Notes: generated by a model not told the origin, from the letters alone. 62,416 nt of DNA from Propionibacteriales bacterium (GCA_009377795.1 WHTJ01000015.1:1-62416); one strand, 5' to 3'; shown: positions 52,503 through 61,215, counted from the first letter of the stretch. A program made the numbers and translations.

Positions 52503-53090
52503 ATGCCGGGCATGACCGAGAAGGAGCTGTTGCGCGCGAGCCTGCAGGAGTTTCGCGACGCCATGGTGTGGAAGCTCGAGGGCCTGAGCGATGCTCAGAT
52601 GCGGACGCCGATGACCCAGACGGGCACCAACCTGCTCGGTCTGGTCAAGCACCTGGCGGGTTTGGAGTACGGCTATCTGGGTGAGGCGTTCGGCCGGCCG
52701 GCCCCGGAGCAGATGTCGTGGATAGACGACAAGACGATCTGGGAGGGCGCGGACATGTGGGTCGCCCCGGGCGAGTCGACCGAGTACATCGTCGGCCTCT
52801 ATCGCCGGGCCTGCGCGCACGCCGACGGCACGATCGAGGCCGTGGGGCTCGACGAGGTCGGTACGGTGCCGTGGTGGCCGGAGGGCAGGCGCGAGGCCAC
52901 GTTGCGTCGGCTGGTCCTCCGGATGATCGGCGAGACCGCGCGGCACGCCGGGCATGCGGACATCGTCCGCGAGCTGATCGACGGCACGGGCGGCCGTTTC
53001 CCGGACGACTCGTCGTTTCCTGCGGATATGGACGCCGGGTCGTGGCGGGAGTACGTCGCACGGATACGAGCCGCGGCGGACGAATCGTGA
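52503..53090 (+). CDS. DinB family protein
   Basis: The 195-aa protein is a four-helix DinB/MST type (DUF664): TEKELLRASLQEFRDAMVWKLEGLSD, GLVKHLAGLEYGYLGEAFG with a metal-site His, and LVLRMIGETARHAGHADIVRELIDG with His residues near the C-terminus. This group includes mycothiol- or bacillithiol-dependent enzymes and many proteins of unknown role. Starts at 52503 or 52512 differ by three residues. Its TGA overlaps the GTG of the next methyltransferase (GTGA). Confidence 0.87.
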   Translation: MPGMTEKELLRASLQEFRDAMVWKLEGLSDAQMRTPMTQTGTNLLGLVKHLAGLEYGYLGEAFGRPAPEQMSWIDDKTIWEGADMWVAPGESTEYIVGLYRRACAHADGTIEAVGLDEVGTVPWWPEGRREATLRRLVLRMIGETARHAGHADIVRELIDGTGGRFPDDSSFPADMDAGSWREYVARIRAAADES

Positions 53091-53824
53091 CCGGCGTGGT
53101 CGGTACGGCGGGCGGCCGGTCACGTCCGGGATGGCTGCTCGATGAGGTGCTCAGCGCCGGTCGCGAGAACCTCGACGCCGACCATGTACGACGGTACGAC
53201 ACCAAGGAGGACGCCGGAGCCGCCGACGAGGTGCGCCTTCTCCAGGACTGGGGTTTGACCGACGGCTCCGTCGTCGTCGACCTCGGCGCGGGCACCGGTC
53301 AGTTCGCGCTGACCGTGGCGCCGGTGTGCGCTCGGGTGGTCGCCGTTGACGTCTCCCCGGTGATGCTGGACGCGCTGCACGCGAAGCTGACGACGGCACG
53401 CGTGTCCAACGTCGAAGTCGTACACGCCGGGTTCCTCACCTACGAGCACCGTGGTCGCCCTGCCGACTTCGTCTACTCCCGGTACGCCCTCCATCACCTC
53501 CCCGACTTCTGGAAGGCGGTCGCCCTCGAGCGGGCCCGTCGCACGCTCCGGTCGGGCGGGGTCCTCCGGTTGTCGGATGTCGTGTACGGCTTCGACCCGG
53601 CGGAGGCCGGGGAGCGCATCGAGGCGTGGTGCGCGACCGCCGATGGCGAGGGCGGAGGCGGGGACGACTGGAGCCGATTGGACCTCGAGCAGCACGTTCG
53701 CGACGAGCATTCCACCTTCACCTGGCTTCTGGAGCCGATGCTCCGGCGCGCCGGCTTCTCGATCGAGGACGCCACGTACTCACCCGACGGGATCTTCGCC
53801 ACGTACGTCGCACGCGCGACCTGA
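53087..53824 (+). CDS. Class I SAM-dependent methyltransferase
   Basis: The 245-aa protein has motif I VVVDLGAGTGQFALTV, motif II VVAVDVSPVMLDALHAKL, an FVYSRYALHHLPDFWKAV block and RRTLRSGGVLRLSDVVYG, as in the ubiquinone/menaquinone-type (UbiE-like) methyltransferases, but the substrate is unknown. GTG 53087 overlaps the DinB stop (GTGA), so both are made together. The N-terminal 30 residues (VTGVVGTAGGRSRPGWLLDE) are a variable lid. Confidence 0.85.
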   Translation: MTGVVGTAGGRSRPGWLLDEVLSAGRENLDADHVRRYDTKEDAGAADEVRLLQDWGLTDGSVVVDLGAGTGQFALTVAPVCARVVAVDVSPVMLDALHAKLTTARVSNVEVVHAGFLTYEHRGRPADFVYSRYALHHLPDFWKAVALERARRTLRSGGVLRLSDVVYGFDPAEAGERIEAWCATADGEGGGGDDWSRLDLEQHVRDEHSTFTWLLEPMLRRAGFSIEDATYSPDGIFATYVARAT

Positions 53825-53948
53825 CACCGACGCACAAGCATCCGATGAGTTTCGCCGGCGCGGCGATGGGCGTATGACGAGGCGGGCGGCCGTCTGGCAC
53901 CATGGCCCAATACGCGTTGTCGGGGGGCATTCCTGCGGAGGGTTCCCG

Positions 53949-54629
53949 TTGCCAGATCGCAAGGTCAACAAGACGTTCGCCGTCAACAAGTACGAGTTCC
54001 AGCTCAGCGACGAGGACATGGACGAGCTGACCCACCGCGAATGGGTCGGGGGCATGTGGGACGAGATCGGCCGGCACCAGTTCGACTACCTCGTCGGCGA
54101 AGGCCTGAAACCGGAGCAGCGGCTCCTGGACGTGGGGTGCGGGGCGATGCGCGCCGGCATTCACTTCGCCGGCTACCTCGACCCGGGCAACTACTACGGC
54201 ATCGACGTGAACGCGTCTCTCCTGCGGGCCGCGCGGGAGAAGGAGATGCCGGCTGCCGGGGTGTCCGACCGGGTCCCGGAGGGCAACCTCCGGGAGACCG
54301 ACATGTTCGTGAGCAACTTCGGCGTGGAGTTCGACTTCGCCCTGGCGCAGTCGCTGTTCACCCACCTGACGCTGAACCACATCCGGCTGTGCCTGTGGCG
54401 GGTCCACCGCAACATGAGGCCGGGCGGGCGGTTCTACGCCACCGTCAAGGAGTTCAACGGGCCCCCGATGCGTGAGCCTCGGCACCAGGTGAAGGACCCC
54501 TACTTCTACCGCCCCGCCGATATGCGGTGGCTGGCCCAGCAGACCGGGTGGAAGGTGCGGTGGATCGGCGACTGGGGCCACCCGCGGGACCAGCAGATGG
54601 TGCTGTTCACCAAGCCCGAGGGCGAGTGA
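53949..54629 (+). CDS. Class I SAM-dependent methyltransferase
   Basis: The 226-aa protein shows LLDVGCGAMRAGIHFAGYLDPGNYYGIDVN (motif I and II), FDFALAQSLFTHLTLNHIRLCLW and NMRPGGRFYATVKEF, with a C-terminal strand VRWIGDWGHPRDQQMVLF. It resembles the Methyltransf_25 type often found near cell-wall or glycan genes, but no such neighbours are here. The TTG at 53949 has GGAGGG six bases upstream and is my preferred start; ATG 53874 would add 25 residues. The gap after it (54630-54874) shows nothing. Confidence 0.82.
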   Translation: MPDRKVNKTFAVNKYEFQLSDEDMDELTHREWVGGMWDEIGRHQFDYLVGEGLKPEQRLLDVGCGAMRAGIHFAGYLDPGNYYGIDVNASLLRAAREKEMPAAGVSDRVPEGNLRETDMFVSNFGVEFDFALAQSLFTHLTLNHIRLCLWRVHRNMRPGGRFYATVKEFNGPPMREPRHQVKDPYFYRPADMRWLAQQTGWKVRWIGDWGHPRDQQMVLFTKPEGE

Positions 54630-54874
54630 CGCCTCCGGGCCCTCCTCTGGCGCGAAAAGGTCGCCGAATCTCGAATTCCTCAGCCAAAACGCGCCACGCT
54701 CGGGACGGAGCGTCCGCCGAACCGGGCTCGTAGCGGTGTTCAGTACCAGCCGAAGCTCCGTACTTCTCGGCCGGATCCAAGACAATTTGGTTGGAACGTG
54801 CTCGTGGGAGCCGTGGTTCGCGCTCCGCTGATTGGAAGCGCTGGGGCCGCCGTGACGTCTTATCGGGCGGCCTG

Positions 54875-55270
54875 TCACTCGACGACCAGGGTCCCCTCCA
54901 TGCCTGCCTGCCGGTGACCCTGGACCGTGCAATAGAACGTGTACGTCCCAGGGCTGAGCTCGACGGTAGTGGAAGTGGACGACTCGGTGATGATGTCGGT
55001 CTTGCCGAGCACCTCCGATCCCTCTTCAATCGCTACGTCGTGAGGCACGGATGACTCATTGGTGAAGTCGATTGTGACCTCGCCGGCTGGCGCCGTGACC
55101 TCCGTCTGCTCGTACTTGATGGCGCCGCTGGGATCGGCGGAGATCTCGATCGTCCCGCCTGCCGAGCCGGATCCGTTGTCGCCCCCGCATCCTGCCGTGA
55201 AGAGTCCGACTGCGGTGATCGCAGCGGCGACCAACGCCAGCCGGTGGAAGCGGATCGGGTTCTGTGTCAT
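54875..55270 (-). CDS. Cupredoxin-like lipoprotein
   Basis: The 131-aa protein has a lipoprotein signal (RLALVAAAITAVGLFTAGC) with the lipobox ending in LFTAGCGG, so it is anchored at the outer face of the membrane. The mature domain follows the plastocyanin-like beta fold. Copper ligands are visible: His in SSVPHDVAIEEG, Cys in YTFYCTVQGH, the following His and Met of GHRQAGMEG. It may carry electrons or buffer copper. The short linker GGDNGSGSAGG follows the lipid cysteine. No operon partner is seen. Confidence 0.9.
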   Translation of the reverse strand: MTQNPIRFHRLALVAAAITAVGLFTAGCGGDNGSGSAGGTIEISADPSGAIKYEQTEVTAPAGEVTIDFTNESSVPHDVAIEEGSEVLGKTDIITESSTSTTVELSPGTYTFYCTVQGHRQAGMEGTLVVE

Positions 55271-55369
55271 GCTCGTTCGCCTCCATCGAGCCTATGACTT
55301 CGACTGCTGGGTGGCAAGATGGTCTCGGGCCCGCCAAGACCGACGTTGTTGGGACGTACGCTGTGCGCC

Positions 55370-55600
55370 ATGACTGCGACTGTGGCTTGGGCGGCGGAGA
55401 CGGCCGAGAGGCTGTTGGCGCCTCTGGGACGGCGCTGGAGCCATGTGCGGTCGCAGCCTTGGCCGAGCAGGCCAGGACGATCTTCGATGAGGATCGGTCT
55501 ATGTTGGTGCGCGTACTTGCATGACATCGGCTATGCGCCCTCGATCGCAGAAGCGCTTTCATCCGCTGGAGATCCCTCGCCAGATGCCGCGAGCGCCACC
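55370..55600 (+). pseudogene. N-terminal part of an HD-domain phosphohydrolase gene, frameshifted
   Basis: From ATG 55370 the frame reads TATVAWAAETAERLLAPLGR and RWSHVR. After a shift near 55451 it continues as VAALAEQARTIFDEDRSMLV in the next frame, then shifts again near 55512 to YLHDIGYAPSIAE, which holds the HD of the metal site. Then a FHPLE piece appears in a further frame and homology ends. The C-terminal half of the same family lies at 59400-59664. Confidence 0.7.
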
Positions 55601-55773
55601 GTCAGATTTGGAAATCAGCGTACTCAGCTCGGCGAGCTGGCTTTGAGCGTGGCCGGTCTGGCCGGTGGTGGCATGAGCGACCTGCGCCTGCCGGACCTTG
55701 TGGCCCGTATGTCGCCCGAACAGGACCTCTGATCCCGAAGGATCGGGCACCCTTGCTTTCGCCGAGTAACCGG

Positions 55774-56652
55774 TCACCGGCTGAGCTCGGCCACCTCGTC
55801 GAGCCGGGCCAGCTTGTGCGGGTTGGCGATCCCGAGGATCCGGGTGATCCGGCCGTCCTCGATCACCAGACTCACCACCCCGGTCAGCTCGCCGTCGAGG
55901 TCGAGCCGCGCTGCCGGCGCCCCGTTGAGCCACATCGGCTTCACCTCGACGTCGCCGTCAAACCCGGCCACCAAGCTCAGGAGCTTGGCCACCCGGTCCA
56001 CACCTTCAATCGGGCGGCGAGCTGCGGGGACCACGCCACCGCCGTCCGCCACCACGACCACATCGGGTGCGAGCACATCCAGCAGCCCCTGCAGGTCGCC
56101 GCCGCGGACCGCGGCCAGGAATCGCTCCACGACGGCTTCCTGCTCGGCCCGGCTCACCTGCACTCGCGGCCGCCGCGCGGCCACGTGCTCGCGGGCGCGG
56201 CGGGCGATCTGCCGTACCGACGCTTGCGTCTTGCCGACCGCCTCCGCGATCTCGTCGTACGGCGTCTCGAACACCTCGCGCAGCACGAACACCGCCCGTT
56301 CGGTGGGGCCCAAGGTCTCCAGCACGGTCAGCATCGCCAACGAGACGCTCTCGGCGAGCTCGACGTCCTCGGCCACGTCGGGGCTGGTCAGCAGCGGCTC
56401 GGGGAGCCACTCGCCGACGTACTCCTCGCGCCGCCGCGCCAGCGTGCGCAGCCGGTTGAGTGCCTGCCGGGTGACGATCCGCACCAGGTAGGCCCGCGGA
56501 TCGCGTACGTCCGCCCGGGCCGCGGCACCGAGGTCCGCCCACCGCAGCCAGGTCTCCTGCACTACGTCCTCGGCGTCGGCGGCGGAGCCGAGCATCTCGT
56601 AGGCGACCGTGAACAGCAGGCTGCGGTGGGCGCCGAACGGGTCGTCGATCAT
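55774..56652 (-). CDS. ECF41-type sigma factor with SnoaL-like C-terminal domain
   Basis: The 292-aa factor has sigma region 2 (YEMLGSAADAEDVVQETWLRW) and region 4 (LREVFETPYDEIAEAVGKTQASVRQI, then ARRAREHV). After them comes a SnoaL-like domain (about 175-292) with the ECF41 marks DGGG in VVVADGGGVVPA and an NPDKL-like NPHKLARL at the end. In ECF41 this domain controls sigma activity instead of a separate anti-sigma. ATG 56652 overlaps the stop of the partner gene by 4 bases. The operon promoter at 57269-57295 fits the ECF41 consensus. Confidence 0.93.
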   Translation of the reverse strand: MIDDPFGAHRSLLFTVAYEMLGSAADAEDVVQETWLRWADLGAAARADVRDPRAYLVRIVTRQALNRLRTLARRREEYVGEWLPEPLLTSPDVAEDVELAESVSLAMLTVLETLGPTERAVFVLREVFETPYDEIAEAVGKTQASVRQIARRAREHVAARRPRVQVSRAEQEAVVERFLAAVRGGDLQGLLDVLAPDVVVVADGGGVVPAARRPIEGVDRVAKLLSLVAGFDGDVEVKPMWLNGAPAARLDLDGELTGVVSLVIEDGRITRILGIANPHKLARLDEVAELSR

Positions 56653-57239
56653 GCCGGCGACGCTACGCCGCTCGGCTGCGCCAGGGGCGGCAGGCCGCAC
56701 GACGCCGACAAGCCCTCAGCCTCGATGCCGAGCGCGACGTTGGCCCGCGCCATCTGGTTCGCCATCGCGGCGAATGCGGTGAGCTCGACCAGCGCTGGCG
56801 CCCCGAGCTGCTCCAGCAGCCGGGCGGACAGCTCGTCGGTGACGGTTGGCGGCGTCTGCGTCATCGCCTCGGCGTAGTCCATGACGTCGCGCTCCAGCGG
56901 CGTGAACACGCCCGACTCCCGCCACCGCGGCACCTCGCGGGCCTTGGCCACGTCGAGCCCCTCATTGTGGGCCTGGAAGTACCCCAGGTCCAGGCAGGCC
57001 GAGCAGCCGACCAGGGCCGCCACCGCCATATGGGCGTACGACTTCAGGTCCATGTCGCACTCGTTCCACTTCCTGGCCTTCTGGCCCAGGCGCATGCTGG
57101 CCTTGAGCACCGGCACGTTTTGCCACATGATGCCGAGAGACTCGGGCACCTCACCGAGCATCCTCTTGCTGAACGTTTTCACCAGGGCGCCGTAGACGCC
57201 GGTGATCTCTGTCGCTGGAACCCGCGCATTGCCGGTCAT
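56649..57239 (-). CDS. Carboxymuconolactone decarboxylase (AhpD-like) family protein, ECF41 partner
   Basis: The 196-aa protein has the AhpD/CMD helical fold with the redox Cys pair in LVGCSACLDLGYFQAHNEG and the preceding LKSYAHMAVAALVG. From the family it acts on peroxides or as a decarboxylase; the substrate is unknown. It is the classical COE partner of ECF41 sigma factors and is the first gene of the operon. GAGGAGGAG lies before ATG 57239. A two-residue PA tail and an internal PSGV end are unremarkable. Confidence 0.9.
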   Translation of the reverse strand: MTGNARVPATEITGVYGALVKTFSKRMLGEVPESLGIMWQNVPVLKASMRLGQKARKWNECDMDLKSYAHMAVAALVGCSACLDLGYFQAHNEGLDVAKAREVPRWRESGVFTPLERDVMDYAEAMTQTPPTVTDELSARLLEQLGAPALVELTAFAAMANQMARANVALGIEAEGLSASCGLPPLAQPSGVASPA

Positions 57240-57268
57240 GTCTCCTCCTCGATCGGTCTCGACATGGA

Positions 57269-57295
57269 GACACCGGCCAAGGCCGATCTGTGACA
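57269..57295 (-). promoter_or_regulatory. ECF41-type promoter of the CMD/sigma operon
   Basis: On the minus strand TGTCACA (57289-57295) is followed by 16 bases and TGTC (57269-57272). The known ECF41 promoter is TGTCACA-n16-CGTC, so only one base differs. The ATG lies 29 bases further on. Confidence 0.7.
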
Positions 57296-57476
57296 GCACG
57301 GCAGATATCGTCGTCGGCCGTGGCCGTGACGTGGACCACAGGTGCCCCCTGCTCCCGCGGCGTCTTTGCGCCCGGTCACCTCGGCGAGCTGACCCAGCAT
57401 CTTCCGTTCGAGCTCGGTGCTACCTACCCTGATTCTGGGGATGCAGGCTAGTTCAGCCGGTTGGTGGCGAGACGTC

Positions 57477-58910
57477 ATGACGACGACGATTCGGATGCTC
57501 GGTGTTGCCCTGCTGGTGGGAAGCGTTCTCGCGCTCCACACCCCGGCCGTTGGTGGATCTCCTGCGGATCGCGGTACGGCGAGAGGCGCCGGCCCGCAGT
57601 TGGACGTCGAGCTTGTGGCGGATGGACTGGTTGCCCCGCTGAGCCTCACCTTCGCGCCCGACGGCAGCGGTCGTCGCTTCATCGTCGACCAGACCGGCCT
57701 GGTGCAAATTCTGACGCCTGAGGGACGGGTGCTACCCGAGCCTTTCTTGGACATCTCCGACCGAGTTGTTCTCCAGAGTGCCTTCGATGAGCGGGGCCTG
57801 CTCGAGTTGGCATTTCATCCCCAGTTCGCCAGCAATGGGAAGCTGTACGTGCAGTACAGCGCCCAGCGAGAAGGTGAAAACATCTGCGTCGATGAGGAGG
57901 GCGTCGTTCCCGAGGACCCCCAGGGTTGCCCGTTCCAGTACACGCGCCGGGTGTCCGAGTTCGTGGTTTCCGCTGCGGATCCGAACCGGGTCGACCCAGC
58001 CACTGAGCGGGTGATCTTCGAGACCCCATGGCCAGGCCGAAAGCACAACGGTGGCGGGCTCGCCTTCGGCCCGGACGGAATGTTCTACATCGGCCTCGGC
58101 GACGGCGGTTTCATTCACGGTCCGAGTGGCGGCGGCTCGGCGTTCGACGTCCCACCCGCCTTGCTGTTCGGCGACCTCCTCGCGCAGGATCTCACCTCGC
58201 TGTACGGAAAGATCCTGCGGATCGATGTCGACAGGGGCGACCCCTACGGGATCCCACGGGACAACCCGTTCGTTGGCGAAGACGGCATTCCGGACGAGAT
58301 CTTCGCGTGGGGATTCCGCAACCCGTTCCGCATCTCGTTCGATTCCGAAGGCGATGGGGCGATGTACGTCAGCGCCACCGCCGATACCCTCTTCGAGGCG
58401 ACCTACCGAGTGACGCAGCCCGGAAACTACGGGTGGGCACTCAAGGAAGGAACGCACTGCTTCGACCGGACCAGCGCGTTCGCGCCGCCGGAGACCTGTG
58501 CGAACGTCGGATCGCTGGGCGAGCCGATCCACGATCCGGTCATCGAGTATCTGAACTTCGCGGTCGAGGATCCCCGGTCACAGGTTCCCGGCGAAGGGTT
58601 CGGCCGAGCGTCCCTCGGCGGCCACATCTATCGTGGCGAGGCCATCAAGTGGCTGCGCGGCCGTTTCGTGCAAGGTGACTTCGCCGTGGGTACGCTGGAC
58701 GGACAGATCCTCGTGGCAACGCCGACGCCCAGCGGGCACTTGTGGAAATTGCGCCGGGCCTTCACATTTGACCCCTCGGACCCGGTGAGATCGGGGTTCA
58801 TGAAGAGCATCGGTCAGGACGCCGATGGCGAGCTCTACGCCATCACCGGGAACTTCACGCCCACGGGCCTCGAAGGCAGGATCTGGAAGATCATCGACGC
58901 GCCCGAGTGA
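57477..58910 (+). CDS. Secreted PQQ-type sugar dehydrogenase (GSDH family)
   Basis: The 477-aa protein has a signal peptide (MLGVALLVGSVLALHTPAVGG). The mature part is a six-bladed propeller of the soluble glucose/sorbosone dehydrogenase family: LVAPLSLTFAPDGSGRRFIVDQTG, LLELAFHPQFASNGKLYVQYSA, KHNGGGLAFGPDGMFYIGLGDGG, GKILRIDVDRGDPYGIPRDNPF and FAWGFRNPFRISFD with the catalytic His and metal residues. It probably oxidises sugars outside the cell with PQQ or another cofactor. ATG 57477 fits the leader; GTG 57417 would add 20 residues. Cysteines suggest disulfides. Confidence 0.9.
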   Translation: MTTTIRMLGVALLVGSVLALHTPAVGGSPADRGTARGAGPQLDVELVADGLVAPLSLTFAPDGSGRRFIVDQTGLVQILTPEGRVLPEPFLDISDRVVLQSAFDERGLLELAFHPQFASNGKLYVQYSAQREGENICVDEEGVVPEDPQGCPFQYTRRVSEFVVSAADPNRVDPATERVIFETPWPGRKHNGGGLAFGPDGMFYIGLGDGGFIHGPSGGGSAFDVPPALLFGDLLAQDLTSLYGKILRIDVDRGDPYGIPRDNPFVGEDGIPDEIFAWGFRNPFRISFDSEGDGAMYVSATADTLFEATYRVTQPGNYGWALKEGTHCFDRTSAFAPPETCANVGSLGEPIHDPVIEYLNFAVEDPRSQVPGEGFGRASLGGHIYRGEAIKWLRGRFVQGDFAVGTLDGQILVATPTPSGHLWKLRRAFTFDPSDPVRSGFMKSIGQDADGELYAITGNFTPTGLEGRIWKIIDAPE

Positions 58911-59188
58911 GCCTCAACCCCGCCGCGCGCCGTCCCCGTCGACTACTGAGCATGCGGTCGAATGAACTGGTGAGATCTGCGAGTGGGTGATCTCCGCACC
59001 GGGACCGCTCGCAACGAGAGCCAACAAGCGGCGAGCGGCCGGGAGAGAGGACTGTGCCGAAGGTGCGGCCCGCAGCGACGCCAGCCGCGAGGGTGGGTGC
59101 CGCGCAGCGGCACCCACCGCCTTGATGGTTAGGAGAGCCAACCGCGGCAACCCGGCATGCGGCCAGACCCATCGCGAGTCGGGCTGCG

Positions 59189-59398
59189 CTACTTCATGGC
59201 GTCGTCCAGGACCTCACGCAACTTCTGGGCGAACGCTGCCGGGTCGTTGTCCGGCGCCCACTCGTTGGCCGCGAAGCCGCCGTGGTCGCCCGGGAAGACG
59301 ACTGGCTCGGTACCCAGCAGCTCGGCGAGCGCCTCGCCGCCGCGGCGGGCCATCGTGCCCTCGCCCTCGACCCCGATCGCGGGCAGGATCCGCACCCC
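59189..59398 (-). pseudogene. C-terminal fragment of an alpha/beta hydrolase
   Basis: The frame reads RILPAIGVEGEGTMARRGGE then FPGDHGGFAANEW and ends KLREVLDDAMK, like the last third of small alpha/beta hydrolases with the catalytic His in DHGGF. The N-terminal two thirds are missing and homology stops at about 59398, directly at the start of the HD-domain fragment on the other strand. The gap 58911-59188 before it shows nothing else. Confidence 0.65.
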
Positions 59399-59399
59399 C

Positions 59400-59664
59400 G
59401 AAGCCAAGCTACGTGGGTTCGAGACGTACCAGGACGAGTTTCCGTACGGCGACTCGGCCTTGGACCCGGCGTTGACGTACTGCGATCTGACAACCGGGCC
59501 AGACGGCCGGCGGGTGACGCTGGAGGATCGCGTAGCCGAGAGCACCGAACGGTACGGCCGCGAGCATGTGACCGCGTGCCATCAACGCGGGAGTTCCTGA
59601 GTTCAACCGGGCCTGGGAGGACACGGAGCGTCGGATGCGTGCAGCTGGTGTTGAGCTCGTGTAG
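59400..59664 (+). pseudogene. C-terminal part of an HD-domain phosphohydrolase gene, frameshifted
   Basis: The frame reads EAKLRGFETYQDEFPYGDSA then LDPALTYCDLTTGPDGRRVT and EDRVAESTERYGREHV, typical of the C-terminal half of small HD-domain proteins. It breaks near 59577 and goes on as INAGVPEFNRAWEDTERRMR and stops at 59664. It lacks the HD half, which is at 55370. It abuts the alpha/beta hydrolase fragment at 59399. Confidence 0.7.
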
Positions 59665-59667
59665 TCG

Positions 59668-60135
59668 TCAGCGGATGACCGGAGTCCGGCCGCTCAGGTA
59701 GTCGGTGATTCGAAGGCGTATCGAGTCGACCATGGGAAGGTCGTCGAGCTCGTCGGGCTCGACGAACCGGACCTCGTGCGACTCTTCGCTGACGGTGAGG
59801 GAGCCACCGACGAAGCGGCAGAGGAAGCAGATCGAGAACTCCTGTCGGACCTCACCGTCGTCGTACGCGAAGACATGCTTCGGGTCCGTATAGGTGCCGA
59901 CGATCGAGACGGGTTCGACCTTGAGTCCGGTTTCCTCGCGAACCTCCCGCGCCACGCACTCGGCCAGGGACTCACCGACTTCCATCCGCCCACCGGGCAG
60001 CGCCCACATCTCGTTGTCTCGCCGGCGATGGAGCAGGATGCGGCCAGCTTCGTCGACCACGATCGCGGACGCTGCGGGAACCAGGGAGTTCGGGGCAGGG
60101 GCTGCCGGGTCGTCGTAGTAGTCCACACGGCCCAT
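59668..60135 (-). CDS. NUDIX hydrolase
   Basis: The 155-aa protein has a full Nudix box: GGRMEVGES followed by REVREETGL, with the metal-binding Glu residues in place. It would hydrolyse a nucleoside diphosphate linked to another group; the substrate is unknown. The loop MWALPGG before the box is family typical. It lies 18 bases after the HTH/DUF5919-like regulator gene, so the two form an operon controlled from the palindrome at 60940-60987. Confidence 0.92.
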   Translation of the reverse strand: MGRVDYYDDPAAPAPNSLVPAASAIVVDEAGRILLHRRRDNEMWALPGGRMEVGESLAECVAREVREETGLKVEPVSIVGTYTDPKHVFAYDDGEVRQEFSICFLCRFVGGSLTVSEESHEVRFVEPDELDDLPMVDSIRLRITDYLSGRTPVIR

Positions 60136-60153
60136 GGCTGTGTCTCCCTGCGT

Positions 60154-60930
60154 TCAGACTCCGGCGCGTACCGGCGTACGGTCCTGATCTTCCCTGATGG
60201 CTCTGGTGTCGGCCCAGATGCCCTCGAAATGCGCGGCGAAGCGGGAGAACAGGCCGCTCGGTCCGATTCGGCGTAGATGCAGCAGCGGCGCGGAATGCCC
60301 TGGCGTCGCGTAGAGATGTGGTGTCACGAACATCTCGTCATCGAAGCGGAAGATCGAGTTGTACAGCGGCGCATCCTGGTAGCGCATCTCAGCCCCGTCG
60401 CACTCCAGTAGCGGCTCGAAGGCCCGCAGGCTGGAGTTGATGCGAGCTACCAGGGTGATCGCCTGCTGTTCTTCGTCGTCCCGCCATCGCACGTGCTCGG
60501 ACTCTGGATCCGCGAGAGCCATTCGCACCTTGCAGCCGCGCTTGGACTTGTCACACAGAACGTCGATGAGCTGCGGGTGCTGCTGTGGGAGGAAGTACAG
60601 CGTGTACCCGAGTAGATCGATCTGCCGCTCTGCCCGAGTGACCAAACCCCACCACCGGCCGGCGTCCACATCGGCCCGATAGGGGTAAGCCGCGACGACC
60701 TCGGCAGCGGCCGCCCCAAGAGCATCCGCTTGCCGCCGCCGTGCGGCTGGCCACAGGAACTCCTCCCGTTCGTCGACGAGCTCCGCCAGGGCCCACCGGT
60801 GACGCGGGTGCGGCACTCGTCCGGCAAGCCACCGCTGAACGGTCTTCGGATCGACCTGGGTTTCACGGGCTGCCGCCTCGATCGAGAGGCCCGCGCGGTC
60901 CATCGCTGCTCGTAGGCGCTCGTTGGACAT
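60154..60930 (-). CDS. HTH regulator with DUF5919-like domain
   Basis: The 258-aa protein has an N-terminal Xre-type helix-turn-helix (RAGLSIEAAARETQVDPKTVQRWLAGR) and a C-terminal domain (about residues 75-258) with YTLYFLPQQHPQLIDVLCDK, CKVRMALADPESEHVRWRDDEE and VTPHLYATPGHSAPLLHLRR. The second part resembles a catalytically altered phospholipase D or the DUF5919 fold, as I recall for such regulators. It is the first gene of an operon with the NUDIX gene. The perfect palindrome at 60940-60987 directly upstream suggests autoregulation. Confidence 0.88.
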   Translation of the reverse strand: MSNERLRAAMDRAGLSIEAAARETQVDPKTVQRWLAGRVPHPRHRWALAELVDEREEFLWPAARRRQADALGAAAAEVVAAYPYRADVDAGRWWGLVTRAERQIDLLGYTLYFLPQQHPQLIDVLCDKSKRGCKVRMALADPESEHVRWRDDEEQQAITLVARINSSLRAFEPLLECDGAEMRYQDAPLYNSIFRFDDEMFVTPHLYATPGHSAPLLHLRRIGPSGLFSRFAAHFEGIWADTRAIREDQDRTPVRAGV

Positions 60931-60939
60931 TTGACCTCC

Positions 60940-60987
60940 CGATGGGACGTTTTTGCGAGGTCGATAAATGTTCTAAACGTCCCATCG
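60940..60987 (-). promoter_or_regulatory. Palindromic operator of the HTH/NUDIX operon
   Basis: CGATGGGACGTTT (60940-60952) and AAACGTCCCATCG (60975-60987) are perfect 13-base inverted arms with 22 bases between. The centre is AT-rich and likely holds the promoter. It starts 10 bases upstream of the regulator's ATG. Confidence 0.75.
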
Positions 60988-61142
60988 GTGCGGTGTGGAC
61001 GTCAAGCGCTATGCGGCTGACTGGGAACTGTCAGTGACCGAGGAGTCAGGGAGAGCCAGTGCAGGCGACCGACGCCCAGGCCCGCGGCGGTGACGTCGAC
61101 TGCTCGGGTTCGCAGGCCAAGGACCAGGTGGCATGAACAGAC

Positions 61143-61190
61143 CACGTGGGGACGGCGTGAATGGTGTGGAAGGTCCGCCGTCCCCACGTG
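61143..61190. terminator. Strong hairpin after the nitroreductase gene
   Basis: CACGTGGGGACGGCG (61143-61157) and CGCCGTCCCCACGTG (61176-61190) form a perfect 15-base stem with an 18-base loop. It lies 26 bases past the end of the nitroreductase gene (minus strand). No U-run follows. Confidence 0.6.
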
Positions 61191-61215
61191 CACCAAACCA
61201 CTGATGACAGGCCTG

